DNA of 64,000 bases from Polytrichum commune. Its lineage: Eukaryota; Streptophyta; Polytrichopsida; Polytrichales; Polytrichaceae. Each line of letters opens with the position of its first letter. The first letter of the stretch is position 1. Of the stretch, positions 10,196-19,776 are shown piece after piece. Below the pieces are notes generated by a model. It saw only the letters and a program-made list of their open reading frames with translations. It did no database searches and was not told the origin of the DNA. Position numbers and translations under genes: made by a program. Where the stretch lies: contig OX485803.1 of assembly GCA_950295325.1 (NCBI GenBank), positions 3,350,001 through 3,414,000 of the forward strand, given 5' to 3'.

Positions 10196-13100
10196 CTATG
10201 TAGAATCTCCCACTTGATGAAGAACTTTCTTGGAGAGGTTGAGTGCAGCCCGAAGCTGGTGAAAAGTGTCAGGGGTTAAAGCTTTCGTAAGAATATCGGC
10301 AAGTTGCAGCTTGGTTGGAACATAAAGGATAGAAATATCCCCTCGCTCTTGAAATTCTCTGATGAGGTGAAAAACCACATCGATATGTTTAGTCCGTTTA
10401 TGAAACTCAGGGTTTTGGACTAACCTGATTGCGGATTGATTATCCGAGAAGAGAGGTGTGGGGACCGGTTGAGAGTACCCTATATCTGCAAGAAGACGAC
10501 GAGCCCAGACGGCTTCCTTGCTAGTGAGAGATGCGGCAACGTATTCTGACTCCGTAGTAGATGTCGTTGTGCATGGCTGTTTACGACTAAGCGACAGAAC
10601 ATGGTCATTATTGAGTAGAAGAATGCTGCCGCTACGACTTTTTCGGTTGTTGAGATCACCTGCATAATCAACATCTGTGTAGGCAACAAGAGAGTTTGTA
10701 GCATTTGGGTCTGAAGAGTAGCATAATGCATAATCAGTAGTGCCTCTGAGATATTTGAGAATTCGTTTCACTGCAGTGCAATGAATTTCCCTGAAATTTG
10801 TGGAATACTGTGCCACAACGGACACTGCGTGAGCAATGTCAGGTCTTGAATGAGTGGCAAGATAGAGTAAGGACCCAACAATTTCTTGGTAAGGAAAATT
10901 CGGAAAAGGGGGATCACAGTCATTTGGCGGTGGATAGGAGAGGGGAACATGAGGGTCACTTGGTGTCGAAACAGGGTTGGCATCCTCGTAACCAAATCTT
11001 GTAAGCAGGGTTTCGGTGTAGCGCTGTTGATCAATGTATAATTTGCGATGTGCCAAATCCCGGGTTATGTGAAGACCCACATAAACGTCAACGTCGCCGA
11101 CAGTCACCTCAAATTTAGTTTTCAAATGGGTGATCATCTTGGCTAACAATGACTTATCCTGACACATGGCTAAACCGTCATCTACCCAGAGAGCAAGAAT
11201 GAGACGAGGGTGGGATGTCGAATAGAAGATGCAAGAATCAGCAGTGCTCTGAATCAGATCATATGCTTTGAGAAAATCTGAGAACGTCTTGTTCCAACTT
11301 CTGGTTGATTGTTTAAGGCCATATAATCCTTTGCGTATTCGGCAGACCTTGCCTTGACTCCCAGGAAATTTCTTGAGGAACCATTCTTCAAAACCTTGCG
11401 GTAGAGCCATAAAGATGAGTTCCTGAATAGTGGAGTTCAGATATGCGGTTTTGATATCAAATTGTACCATTGAGAGACCATCAGCTCCGGCAATCGATAA
11501 AATGATCCTGATGCTTTCAGCACGAGCAGTAGGGGCAAAGGTTTCTTGGTAATCCATGCCATAAGTCTGAGTAAACCCTTTTGCAACTAAACGGGCTTTG
11601 AACCGTTCTATTGTTCCATCTGATTTCACTTTTATCCTGAATACCCATTTGTTTTTGACAAGATTATGACCAGGCGGTAGGGTTTCCAACGTCCACGTCT
11701 CATTTTTGAGAAGTGATTCAATCTCTTCCATTATTGCTAGTTCCCATTCTGCTTTGTGATCGGACTTAACAGCTTGAGCGAAGGTTTGTGGTTCCGGAGG
11801 AAGGACTGAGACTCGTGAGATTGGTTTGACCTTAGAGGCAGCAACACAAGAAATGGATTGAACAGGGGGTGCGGACTGATAAATATCAGCCAGAGACCTA
11901 GTCCTCAAAATTGGATTAAGATGATCAGGTGAGATAGAAGAGACATGTGGGCTGATACTTTGTTCACAACTAGAATTATGAGTGGATGACACGGCAGAGT
12001 TGAAAGAGTTAGGTAATGGAGATGTGTCTGAAGAACATGATGAGGGGATAGGTAGTGTCTGAAAAGATTCAGAAAGTTGAGGAGAAAGTGCAGGGTTCGA
12101 AACGTCCCTCGATGTTGATAAGTGTTGATGAGATTCAAATCCTGAAGTTGATAAACATGAGTGAGTCGCTCCCACTGCTCCATGTAGATGTGGGGAAGAA
12201 GCTCCCACTGCTGCGTGTATCCCTGGTTGGGATGCTCCCACTGCTTCGTGTAGATGTGGGGAAGAGGCTCCCACTGCTACATGTATCCCTGGTTGGGATG
12301 TTCCCAGTGAAGTGGAGGGTGATGACGTAGATGGGGTTGTGTTCACCGATAAGGAAGCATTAGTGGAGACAGAGGTGTCAAAAGGAAATAGGAGAGAATA
12401 ATCAGGTGGAACCTGTGGAGTAGCTGGCTGCAACTGTTGTTGAGTTGGTGAACATTGTCTCATCAAAAATAACATCGCGGGTGATGATGATCTTGCGTTT
12501 GCTTAAGCACCATAAATGATAAGCCTTTGCTGTTGTGCAGTATCCCACAAAGAGGCATTCCCGAGCCTTACGATCCAACTTCTGGCGAACTTGTTTCGGT
12601 ACATGGCCGTAACAGATGGAGCCAAACTCTCTGAAATAGCTAACATCTGGGGGTTCGCCATACCATTTGGTGAAGGGAGTTGCACCATGGGGGGTGCGAC
12701 TGGATACTCGATTGAGGATGTAAATAGCTGTATTAATAGCTTCGCCCCATAATTCGAGTGGCAGAGAGTGGTGATGTAACATACTGCATGCGCATTCAAC
12801 CACTGTTCGATTATCTCGTTCGATGACAAAATGTTGTAGGGTGATGTCAACTCGTGGCGGATCCCTTTGTGTTGAACATAAGCTTGAAAATCTTGTGACA
12901 GAAACTCATGACCGTTGTCGGTTCGAAGTTTGATCATCGAGCGACCAGTTTCTTTCTTGGCCTGTTTGTAGATGGTCTGAAACGTGGATAGAATATCCTT
13001 CTTGTCTTTCAAGAAAAATACGAAGCGATAACTGCTGTGATCGTCTTTATAGGTGATGAAATAGTAGTGGCCACCATATGACTGCACTTGAAAAGGACCG

Positions 13101-13943
13101 GAAATATCAGCATGAAAGAATAATCCAGGTTTGTGCATGCATTTTCGCTATGTGTTTATGGGAAAGGGGGTGCGATGGCTTTTGCCATAAGCACATCCTG
13201 AGCACACAGGAGGAGTGGCCCTGTCAAAAGAAGGTAACCCTAGAACTAAGTCTTGGGTACTCATCTTCTTGATGGTGTTAACACTGACGTGACCAAGGCG
13301 AGCATGCCATCGTTGCAGAGTGAGATTAGGTTTAGACAAACCTCGATTACGGGCAGGAGTGGTGGCTACAAGATCTGCAGTGTTGGGATGGTTTACAGTG
13401 GAGATGTTAAGACGCCAGAGCCCTCCACATTTCTGGCCGGTCATGATAATGTGTCCCTCACCATGATTGCTGATCATTTTGTACATATTCCGGACATGGA
13501 TGATAGCAACACGTCGTTCGGTGAGACGTCCTGTAGAGATAAGGTTCCTGCAAAAGTTTAGGGACATATAAAACATTCTTGAGTTTAATGGTAGATACTT
13601 CTCCATTCACAAGAGTATTGACAAGTATATCCCCAATGCCACGTACATACAGAAGATGGTTATCTGCAATGGTGACACTCCAACATTGATCGTCAATTGC
13701 TTGAAAATTAGTGAACCAACGGAGCTTATCCGTCATATGTTATGTCGCCCCTGAGTCGGCGAACCATGCAGCATCATCTTCATTGGTGGTGTCAATTTGA
13801 ACGCAATAAGCTGCGCTTGAAGCCGAAGAGTAAGAATTAGAAGAATCTGGTGTGGGTGTGCTAGCAGTGATGTGCGCATGACTTCGTTTGCCTTTGTGAT
13901 GGTGATGTTTCCGAGGCCCCAGGCCTTTGTGTGTAACTACCAT
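10196..13943 (-). pseudogene. Copia pol: protease, integrase, reverse transcriptase, RNase H (broken)
   Basis: Pieces in order on the minus strand are as follows. Protease active site WFADSGAT ends at a TAA stop near 13740. The GAG-pre-integrase segment is at 13606-13148 (RWHARLGHVSVNTIKKM and a zinc-binding CSGCAYGKSHR), ending at a TAG. The integrase core spans 13138-12503 (FFHADISGPF.., LRTDNGHEF). After a frameshift near 12800 comes the integrase C-terminal part (LELWGEAINTAIYILNR..). After another shift near 12475 comes a 759-codon frame with RT (NKWVFRIKVKSDG, FKARLVAKGFTQ, QFDIKTAYLN, ALWVDDGL in place of YVDD) and RNase H (YTDVDYAGD, ESEYVAAS, KHIDVVFHLIRE). A further frameshift lies near 13560. 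Confidence 0.93.
12170..12310 (-). repeat. Tandem repeat in the copia linker between integrase and RT
   Basis: The linker encodes alternating units GIHVAVGASSPHLHEAVGAS and near copies, with a DNA period of about 60 bp (two complete double units plus part of a third). The linker is otherwise rich in Ser, Thr and Pro. Confidence 0.85.
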
Positions 13944-14072
13944 GCGTTTCGGAGAAGCAGGGGACGAGCTATCAGAGTCTTCGGGACAATCTTTCCCAAA
14001 ATGACCTCGGTGGCCGCACCTGTAGCATCTAGCGTGTTTCTTGTGCTTCGCATGTCGATCTGCTCGTTCCTT

Positions 14073-14744
14073 CTACTGCTCGATAGAGGGAGAAGGTTTC
14101 GCATGAGCCGGTGTAGTTTTCGTGAAATAGGCCTTGTCATTGGGTTCATCAATGAGTGCACCTCGCTCACGAAGCTTGCTTTGGAATTTGATGAGCCTGG
14201 TCTGAAATGTGATGAGGGTTTGCTCAGCCAGAGGAACACTTTCCCACGCAAGGAGAAGAGGGTCAAACGAAGATGGTAACCCACATTTTATCTTGCTAAT
14301 GAGTTGTTGCTCGGTGATGGTTTGCTTCAGATCGGTAAGTTGTTTAGCCAATCTCTGAAGTGTACTGATGAAAGTAGCAATCGACTCACCATCCCCTAGC
14401 TTACAGCTATAATACTTTTCTTGTAAGGCGATGATACACTCATCAGAATGTTGATCATGATAGGCTTGAAGTTGACTCCACATTTCATGAGAGGTTGAAC
14501 AATTAATAACCTCTTCCTTGTGGAAGGAATCGATTGTCGCAAGAATAGCAACAATTGCCTGTTTATCATGTTTCTCCCAGAGTAATTTCTCTGCAGCATC
14601 GGTCAGATCAGATTTCTTGAGAGAACCATTGACAATAGAGAAAAGCTCCCTGGACTGAAAGATAAACCTCATATGCATCTTCCATAACTGGAAGTTAGTG
14701 CCATTGTAAGTGTCTACAGAGTTTGCTTCACGGATTTCTGACAT
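14073..14744 (-). pseudogene. Copia gag, ended early by an in-frame stop
   Basis: The first ATG of this frame is at 14744 (MSEIREANSVDTYNGTNFQL). The protein has the UBN2-like capsid features of plant copia gag (LWKMHMRFIFQSRELFSIVN, LLWEKHDKQA, YYSCKLGDGESIATFI). It stops at TAG at 14073. The same frame continues beyond that stop and encodes the nucleocapsid zinc knuckle C-YR-C-GHRG-H-FGKD-C (CCHC) near 14030-13990, so the stop separates capsid from nucleocapsid and protease. Confidence 0.9.
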
Positions 14745-14889
14745 GGCTCTTGTCTCGGCCAGCAGTGTAAGACTATGATTCCTCTTGGACAGACACACTA
14801 ATCCTCAGAAAATAAGTTCTCTATGCTATTGCTCTCTGGGCTAACTTTACCTCTAAACAATAACTATTCTACGCAACTTGAGTGTAGAC

Positions 14890-14902
14890 GGCGCCCATAA
14901 CC
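14890..14902 (-). promoter_or_regulatory. Copia primer-binding site
   Basis: Immediately inside the 5' LTR the minus strand reads GGTTATGGGCGCC. This resembles the complement of the anticodon arm of initiator tRNA-Met (a GGGCTCATAACC-type sequence), as used by half-tRNA-primed copia elements, rather than the 3' acceptor-end site TGGTATCAGAGC common in plants. Confidence 0.6.
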
Positions 14903-15201
14903 TATTGTTTGATAGAACCAGACAAGCTCACATACACTTACACATTGGTATACACCGTGATCCCTCAACTCTACTTTAGCACACTTTATTGATATCATAA
15001 CAGTTTTACATATGGAAAACCAGACAAACAGAAGTGAAGAAGCGGAAGATCCATAAGGGTTGAATCACCGAGAGAGACGACCCCTTGAGTGCGTTCATCC
15101 TCTCAATGAACATTCATCCTTGTAACGATCCTTCCAGAAAGTTCTATTCTATAACTAGCTTCTAAGTTCTTCTACAATGCTAATCATCTAAACTAACAAT
15201 A
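14903..15201 (-). repeat. Copia 5' LTR
   Basis: 299 bp; differs from its partner at four sites, all transitions. On the minus strand it begins TATTGTTAG and ends CAAACAATA. The ATTGC duplication follows at 15202-15206. Confidence 0.95.
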
Positions 15202-15206
15202 ATTGC

Positions 15207-15530
15207 TATGTGGTTTGATGAGGATCAAAGAGCCAACATCATTAAGACACATGTTTAAATGATATTGGACTACACCTTCAAATATTAATAACTACTTTAC
15301 ACTCGATAATGAAAATGATCAAGAGGACCTATATGTCTAGTCAAGAAATCAATAACCATGGACTTTCGATAACCCTAACTAAATTCGGCAAGGTATGATT
15401 TACAATCCAATTGTTGCTTATGTTTCATCATAGATTTGCTAATGCAATGCAAGCTTGGTCGTGTAAATGTAATCGGTAGAAGTTGAAGAACATGAGAAAT
15501 GAACCACATAACACCCACATACCTTAAGGG
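15207..15530 (+). repeat. R1 dispersed repeat, split by the copia element
   Basis: Continues leftward at about 9800-9855 across the copia insertion. Resembles R1 copies at 30080-30425 and 34510-34880 (TATGTGGTTTGATGAGG.., AAGACACATGTTTAAA, TAACTACTTTACACTC, AAGAAATCAA). No coding capacity and no terminal inverted repeats are visible, so the class is unknown. Confidence 0.8.
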
Positions 15531-15590
15531 TTAAGTTTTAATGTTGGATGGATGAGAGGTACCCTCTCTAAGCCTGGAAGGTGCAAAAGA
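15531..15590 (+). repeat. R4 short repeated motif
   Basis: A segment with GTTGGATGGATGAGAGGTA recurs at 35805-35860 and 51105-51160 with few changes. It may mark the end of a larger dispersed element. Confidence 0.5.
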
Positions 15591-15884
15591 AGATGGTGTT
15601 GCTGTAAGCATGCATTCCAAGTCACCTGTAACTGGTCATTTGGAAACCTATTCAGGCCTCAACATTCAACCCAAAAACCAAAAATTGTTCAGGTGGAAAC
15701 AATGCAAGCAATCAGTGTCCAGGAAGATTTTTGGGCATAATCATACGAAATCCTAGCATTTTCCAAGTCCAACCGGTTACATGCTGTGATCTTTCAGTTT
15801 TTCTTTATCGATTTCAGGTATATTCCATAGAGTCCTCCATATAATTTTTTTTGAAGTCTTGAACTTCAACCAATTCTTTCTCAA

Positions 15885-16080
15885 ATTCAACCAGTTCAAC
15901 TACACTGATGATCCCAATTAGCGAGAGTGGTACTACTTTCAAAAGCACACACTATTTAGCTAACTCTAAGAAGTTACTGACCATTGATTTTTTTAGAGAG
16001 TGACACTAAATTCATCAATACATGCTCATTCACCATAGATTTCAAGAAAATGAGTGTGTGGTTTTGATTAGTGCGTGTCA
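15885..16080 (+). repeat. R3 dispersed repeat
   Basis: Matches 50695-50893: CCAATTAGC.A..GGTGGTACTA, later AGTGACACTAAATTCAT, CACCATAGA.TTC.AG.AAAT.AGTGTGTG and TTAGTG.GT. The similarity stops at the mariner remnant. Confidence 0.65.
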
Positions 16081-16084
16081 TATT

Positions 16085-16961
16085 ATTTCAATTATTAGGG
16101 TTGAGAAGGCCAAGAGGGCCAGCCGCAATCGCCCAAGAGGGGCAGACGTGATCAAGCCGGTGGATGTCGATCGGGAAGTGTCGCATTGGATGCTGATCGA
16201 CAAGGTGCTCCCAGACATTCGTGAGAATTTCCCAAAAGGATGGGACGGGATGGGCCTTGAACGGGAGATTGAGCTTCAGCAAGACAACGCGACACCCCAT
16301 GTTAATGGCGATGATGAAGAACTCGCTCCTGAGCTCGTCAAGGACGGCATCAAGATCGTGCTCGTCAATAAGCCGCCGAATTCGCCTGACATGAACGTTC
16401 TAGACTTGGGATTCTTCCACGCAATTCAATCGTTGCAACACACTCTGCCTCAAGAGGGGTACGTTGGGATCATCAGTGCGACAACAAAGGCCTTCGAATT
16501 GATGTCGACGGACGCGTTGAACAATGTTTTTCTCACTTGGCAGTCGTGCATGATTGAGGCCATCATGACTGAGGGGTCGAACCACTATAAGATTCCACAC
16601 ATGGGAAAGGCAGCGTTGCAGCGCATGGGCGAACTTCCTCACACTTTGCGTTGTTTGGCAAAAATCATTAGGAATGCTCGTCAATTTGTTGAAGGCAACA
16701 CGCCCGTTCATCACCATTGACGAATGATACACATAAAACCGTGTTGATGTTTGGGTTTAGGTTGAGTTCAAATATCAATTGTTAAATAAGTGCAAATTGT
16801 TAGTTGATTGACTTGGTAGTTCATCAGCAACAACATTTACATTGTTTATAGCAACATTCCAATTCGTTTGACGAAGTTTGAAAGAAATTTCACCAAACGT
16901 ATCTTTTGTTTCGTAACGCAAATTATGTCCAAACGTAACTTTTGATATGAAACGGAGGGAG
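16085..16961 (+). mobile_element. Plant mariner-like element, 5'-truncated, with right terminus
   Basis: The 16022-16720 frame encodes the C-terminal half of a plant mariner transposase. It has AKRASRNRP.., DKVLPDIRENFP, QQDNATPHVNGDDEE (second catalytic Asp) and PPNSPDMNVLDLGFFHAIQS (third Asp), with exactly 39 residues between those aspartates, the plant DD39D signature. The first Asp and the N-terminal DNA-binding half are missing. At 16944-16961 GATATGAAACGGAGGGAG followed by TA is the inverted form of the CTCCCTCCGTTTC terminus shared by plant mariners and Stowaway MITEs. No left terminus was found. Confidence 0.9.
16094..16720 (+). pseudogene. Mariner transposase fragment (C-terminal half)
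   Basis: About 210 codons from VEKAKRASRNRP to PVHHH before TGA. Two of the three catalytic Asp residues are kept. The sequence is GC-richer than its surroundings and free of stops, suggesting modest age, yet it cannot be active without the N-terminal half. The ATG at 16022 lies in flanking repeat DNA and is not a real start. Confidence 0.85.
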
Positions 16962-16964
16962 TAT

Positions 16965-17657
16965 CAAATTTGAAAATTTGAAAAAAGAACATGTGAATTG
17001 TTCATCGTTGTTTGTTGAAGATGAGTATGCTCAAAGTATATTCAATATTGGTTGTCAATGTATGAAGAACTTGCAATGCCAGATTGGTTGAAGAACAATT
17101 CCAAGAATTTTATCCAATTCCATGAGGTGGAATGTCAAGATAAAGAATTTTGTGCAGCCTGAACATGATGAGATGAATCTCATTGTGCAAAAGCTAAGTG
17201 AATTATGAGATTCAATGAATTATTTGTGGTATTAAATTACTTTTCTTGTTTAAAACTAAGTTTCAAAAATGTACGTTGTTTGGAATTCATGATACAAGTT
17301 AAAGATGTCTAAGTTTCCATTTTTGTGTGTGTTGATTGCAATCATGTACATGTGCTCCTTTGGACCTGGAAGTGTATTGTGAGAGAGAAGTGTAATCAAA
17401 ATAATCTCTAGAATTCATCCATAGTATAACAATGTGGTAACCTAGAAAAACATAATAAATTGTGTAGCAATTCACCTTCAAAATAAAGCATTAACACATA
17501 GGTCTTGTGGCTATCTAGGAACATCATGCCTGCAATCTATGGATATAGACCAGTGGGTGATGAATGAAAAAGTCTTCACTTACATCTCCTTCACAACGAT
17601 AGAATTCTTCTCTTATGCTCTACCTCACCCAAAAACTAATGCAAACTGTAAGTGTAG
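16965..17657. other. AT-rich intergenic, no gene seen
   Basis: No coding frame or repeat family was recognised between the mariner terminus and the 702-bp element. Confidence 0.3.
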
Positions 17658-17665
17658 CTCAAATG

Positions 17666-18367
17666 CTCGGGGGGTGCACCTTTCATTAAAACCTAGAATC
17701 ACGTGCGTTCACTGCATACTCTAAAAACCCCCTATATACAAGTTATTTTTTGTGAAATGAAGTAATACACATACAATTGCAACAATAAACATACAAGTGA
17801 CAATATGTATACACAAAAAAACATCCATTCATATATAGTCATTAACATAAGTATACATATATACTTTTGAACAATAATCAACCCCTATAATATGTATAAC
17901 AAAGTATCCTAGCTTTCATCAGCAAAGTCGTTGAAATTTTTTTCATCTCCCGGATGTAACTCATAAACATTTGATTCACCAATATATGTCATTGTAGCCA
18001 ATGCAATTATTGTCTCTAAGTCTACCATCAAATGATTAGTAAGATCATATGTCCACTTGTTATTAGCCCCTTTTTGATACCAACATAAACCAATCTCCAT
18101 GTTTGATGGACGGTCCATCAAGTCAATTGGATCCCTATACTCCACCCAACGATTACCAAACGATTTCATCCAATATAAAAACTTATGATATGTAGTATAG
18201 TAACAGTACCATACAAGTACAATTATTGTATACTTTTTAAAGGCCTTCCATATATGTACGTAACTATAAATTATAACATGTATACGTAATACGGCAAGGT
18301 CCAAATCAATACCCCTCTTGTGCACTCACGTATACTCGTACATGTTTAGTACAGTGCACCCCCCGAG
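17666..18367. mobile_element. 702-bp TIR element with 8-bp target duplication (hAT-like)
   Basis: The left end CTCGGGGGGTGCAC (17666-17679) and right end GTGCACCCCCCGAG (18354-18367) are perfect 14-bp inverted repeats. They are flanked by identical CTCAAATG at 17658-17665 and 18368-18375, an 8-bp target duplication. An 8-bp duplication fits hAT (also P or Merlin-type) transposition, but the terminus is not the usual hAT CAGGG or TAGGG form. The match of the flanks can be stretched to 10 bp, so a 9-bp Mutator-type duplication is not excluded. Inside is AT-rich DNA with one open frame on the minus strand. Confidence 0.75.
17909..18169 (-). CDS. Unrecognised ORF inside the 702-bp element
   Basis: From the first ATG at 18169 the frame encodes 86 residues (MKSFGNRWVEYRDPIDLMD..), rich in Trp and acidic residues and ending NFNDFADES. 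The frame is open further upstream to 18325, starting at GTG, where it encodes a hydrophobic, Tyr-rich run that may be intronic or non-coding. No known transposase motif is visible. It may be a captured host exon or simply a chance frame. Confidence 0.3.
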   Translation of the reverse strand: MKSFGNRWVEYRDPIDLMDRPSNMEIGLCWYQKGANNKWTYDLTNHLMVDLETIIALATMTYIGESNVYELHPGDEKNFNDFADES

Positions 18368-18375
18368 CTCAAATG

Positions 18376-19020
18376 TAGCCAATTTTTTTTTTAAATGGTG
18401 TGTGACTACTACCTCTGGTCAAAAGATACTATGTTTACCAACATGTTTCAAGAACCAAAAAAAATTCCACATGAAAAACAAATGCCCAAAATGGAATTTG
18501 TCCTTGTTGCCTAGTTTTGATGCCTGGCACAAAAATTGTTTGGAACTCCTATTTCTTATGTATATTGTTTTCACGTAATACATTTCAATGTATGAGCCAA
18601 AAGCTCCATGAGAATTAAAAGCCTGAAAAATTTATCATCACACTCTAAACACATTTGCTTCCTCAAACTTCAAAAGCAATGAAGGATTTGATTCCTCACA
18701 AATTTACAGATAACTCTGGAGTAATTCTTTGTGATGATTGAAGCCGAGAATCCTTTCAAAAACCACAAATCTAAAATCAAAAGCACTCCAAAATTAATGT
18801 GCACTATGCCACTATTGTATTCCATGTGAAACAAAACACTTGTGAAATTTTTCAATACGTCAAGATTTAGTGAAATATTGATGACATGAAAATTGTGGTG
18901 AAAATTGGTGTTAGAGTTGGAAGAGCACTCTAGATTAAATTATCTAGATTACGTGGATTCAATTATAAGAAAAGTGAAGCACTGTTGACTTGAAGCAATG
19001 TTGATACATGATTTGCTGCC
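18376..19020. other. Intergenic, no gene seen
   Basis: AT-rich, without recognised coding or repeat content. Probably the 3' flank of the MYB locus. Confidence 0.3.
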
Positions 19021-19214
19021 CTAGCCCAACATATGAGAACTTGTCCAAGTCAAGAAATGAAATCCCCACTTGGAGGTTCCAACCCACATGGGAACCAGGC
19101 CACATACACACATCTCCCATGTGGTTCCTCCAGGGCTCCTTGTGAGCAGCTGATCTGGGAAGAAGTTGACAATGTGGAGCCGGCCTAGCCCTAATTTTTC
19201 CAGTTGCAGAAATT

Positions 19215-19512
19215 CGAGTTGATACAATGTTTTTGATATTCCTGCCGCACGCATGTGAGCTCTTCTAATCTCCAGGATGGGATGGCTAGCAGTGAAGAGG
19301 ATCATCCCGAGATAGGATGCAGAACTACGGTAGGACTCTACATCATCCTGACGCTCAGAGGGCAAACTGTACTGAAGGACTGAAAATCTTTGAATGCCGT
19401 TCCACTGCGGGATGGGAAGCTCAGTGAAGGAATGTGGGAAGCAGGATCCCATGGGGTCGGTCATTAGGGAAGGATAAGCATCATCATCATCTGCAGTGAA
19501 GATGCCAATTTC
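19215..19512 (-). pseudogene. Tandem duplicate of the MYB 3' end
   Basis: Parallels 19594-19931, the end of the MYB gene. The minus-strand frame gives [23 protein letters not shown].., matching the MYB C-terminus [26 protein letters not shown].. and continuing PHSFTELPIPQWNGIQ against [16 protein letters not shown]. Non-coding sequence is shared too (GATATTCCTGCCGCA, GAGCTCTTCT.ATCTCCAGGATGG). No MYB domain accompanies it, so it is a partial copy of the last exon plus 3' UTR, lying directly downstream of the gene. Confidence 0.85.
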
Positions 19513-19776
19513 CGCCATCCACAATTTTCCTTTCGAGATCAAATCGACCCCATCTGCATCACATGCACAAAGCATGCAGAGATTCTGGTAAGTACAATTT
19601 CCTTGATATTCCTGCCGCAGCATTGAGCTCTTCTGATCTCCAGGATGGAATTACTAGCATCCCAAGTTATCATCCCAAGTTAGGATGCAGACCTACAGTA
19701 CGACTCTACATCATTCTGAAACTCAAGGGATCTCCAAAAGTAATTATAAATCAGAAGGCTCACTATACCGAAGGTG

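Larger units (their letters stand above)
9861..15201 (-). mobile_element. Ty1/copia LTR retrotransposon, full-length but coding-defective
   Basis: Two 299-bp LTRs in direct orientation (9861-10159 and 14903-15201) flank gag, protease, integrase, reverse transcriptase and RNase H in the copia order (integrase before reverse transcriptase), all on the minus strand. The ends are TATTGTTAG..CAAACAATA with 5-bp ATTGC target duplications. The LTRs differ at four positions, all transitions, so the insertion is fairly recent. The coding region carries at least three in-frame stops and three frameshifts, so the copy is not autonomous as sequenced. It sits inside an R1 repeat. Copia membership is certain; I do not assign a lineage. 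Confidence 0.97.

Noticed and set aside
18170-18325. Upstream extension of the ORF in the 702-bp element
   Set aside because: It starts at GTG with no ATG and encodes only hydrophobic Tyr-rich sequence, so the start was placed at the first ATG (18169).
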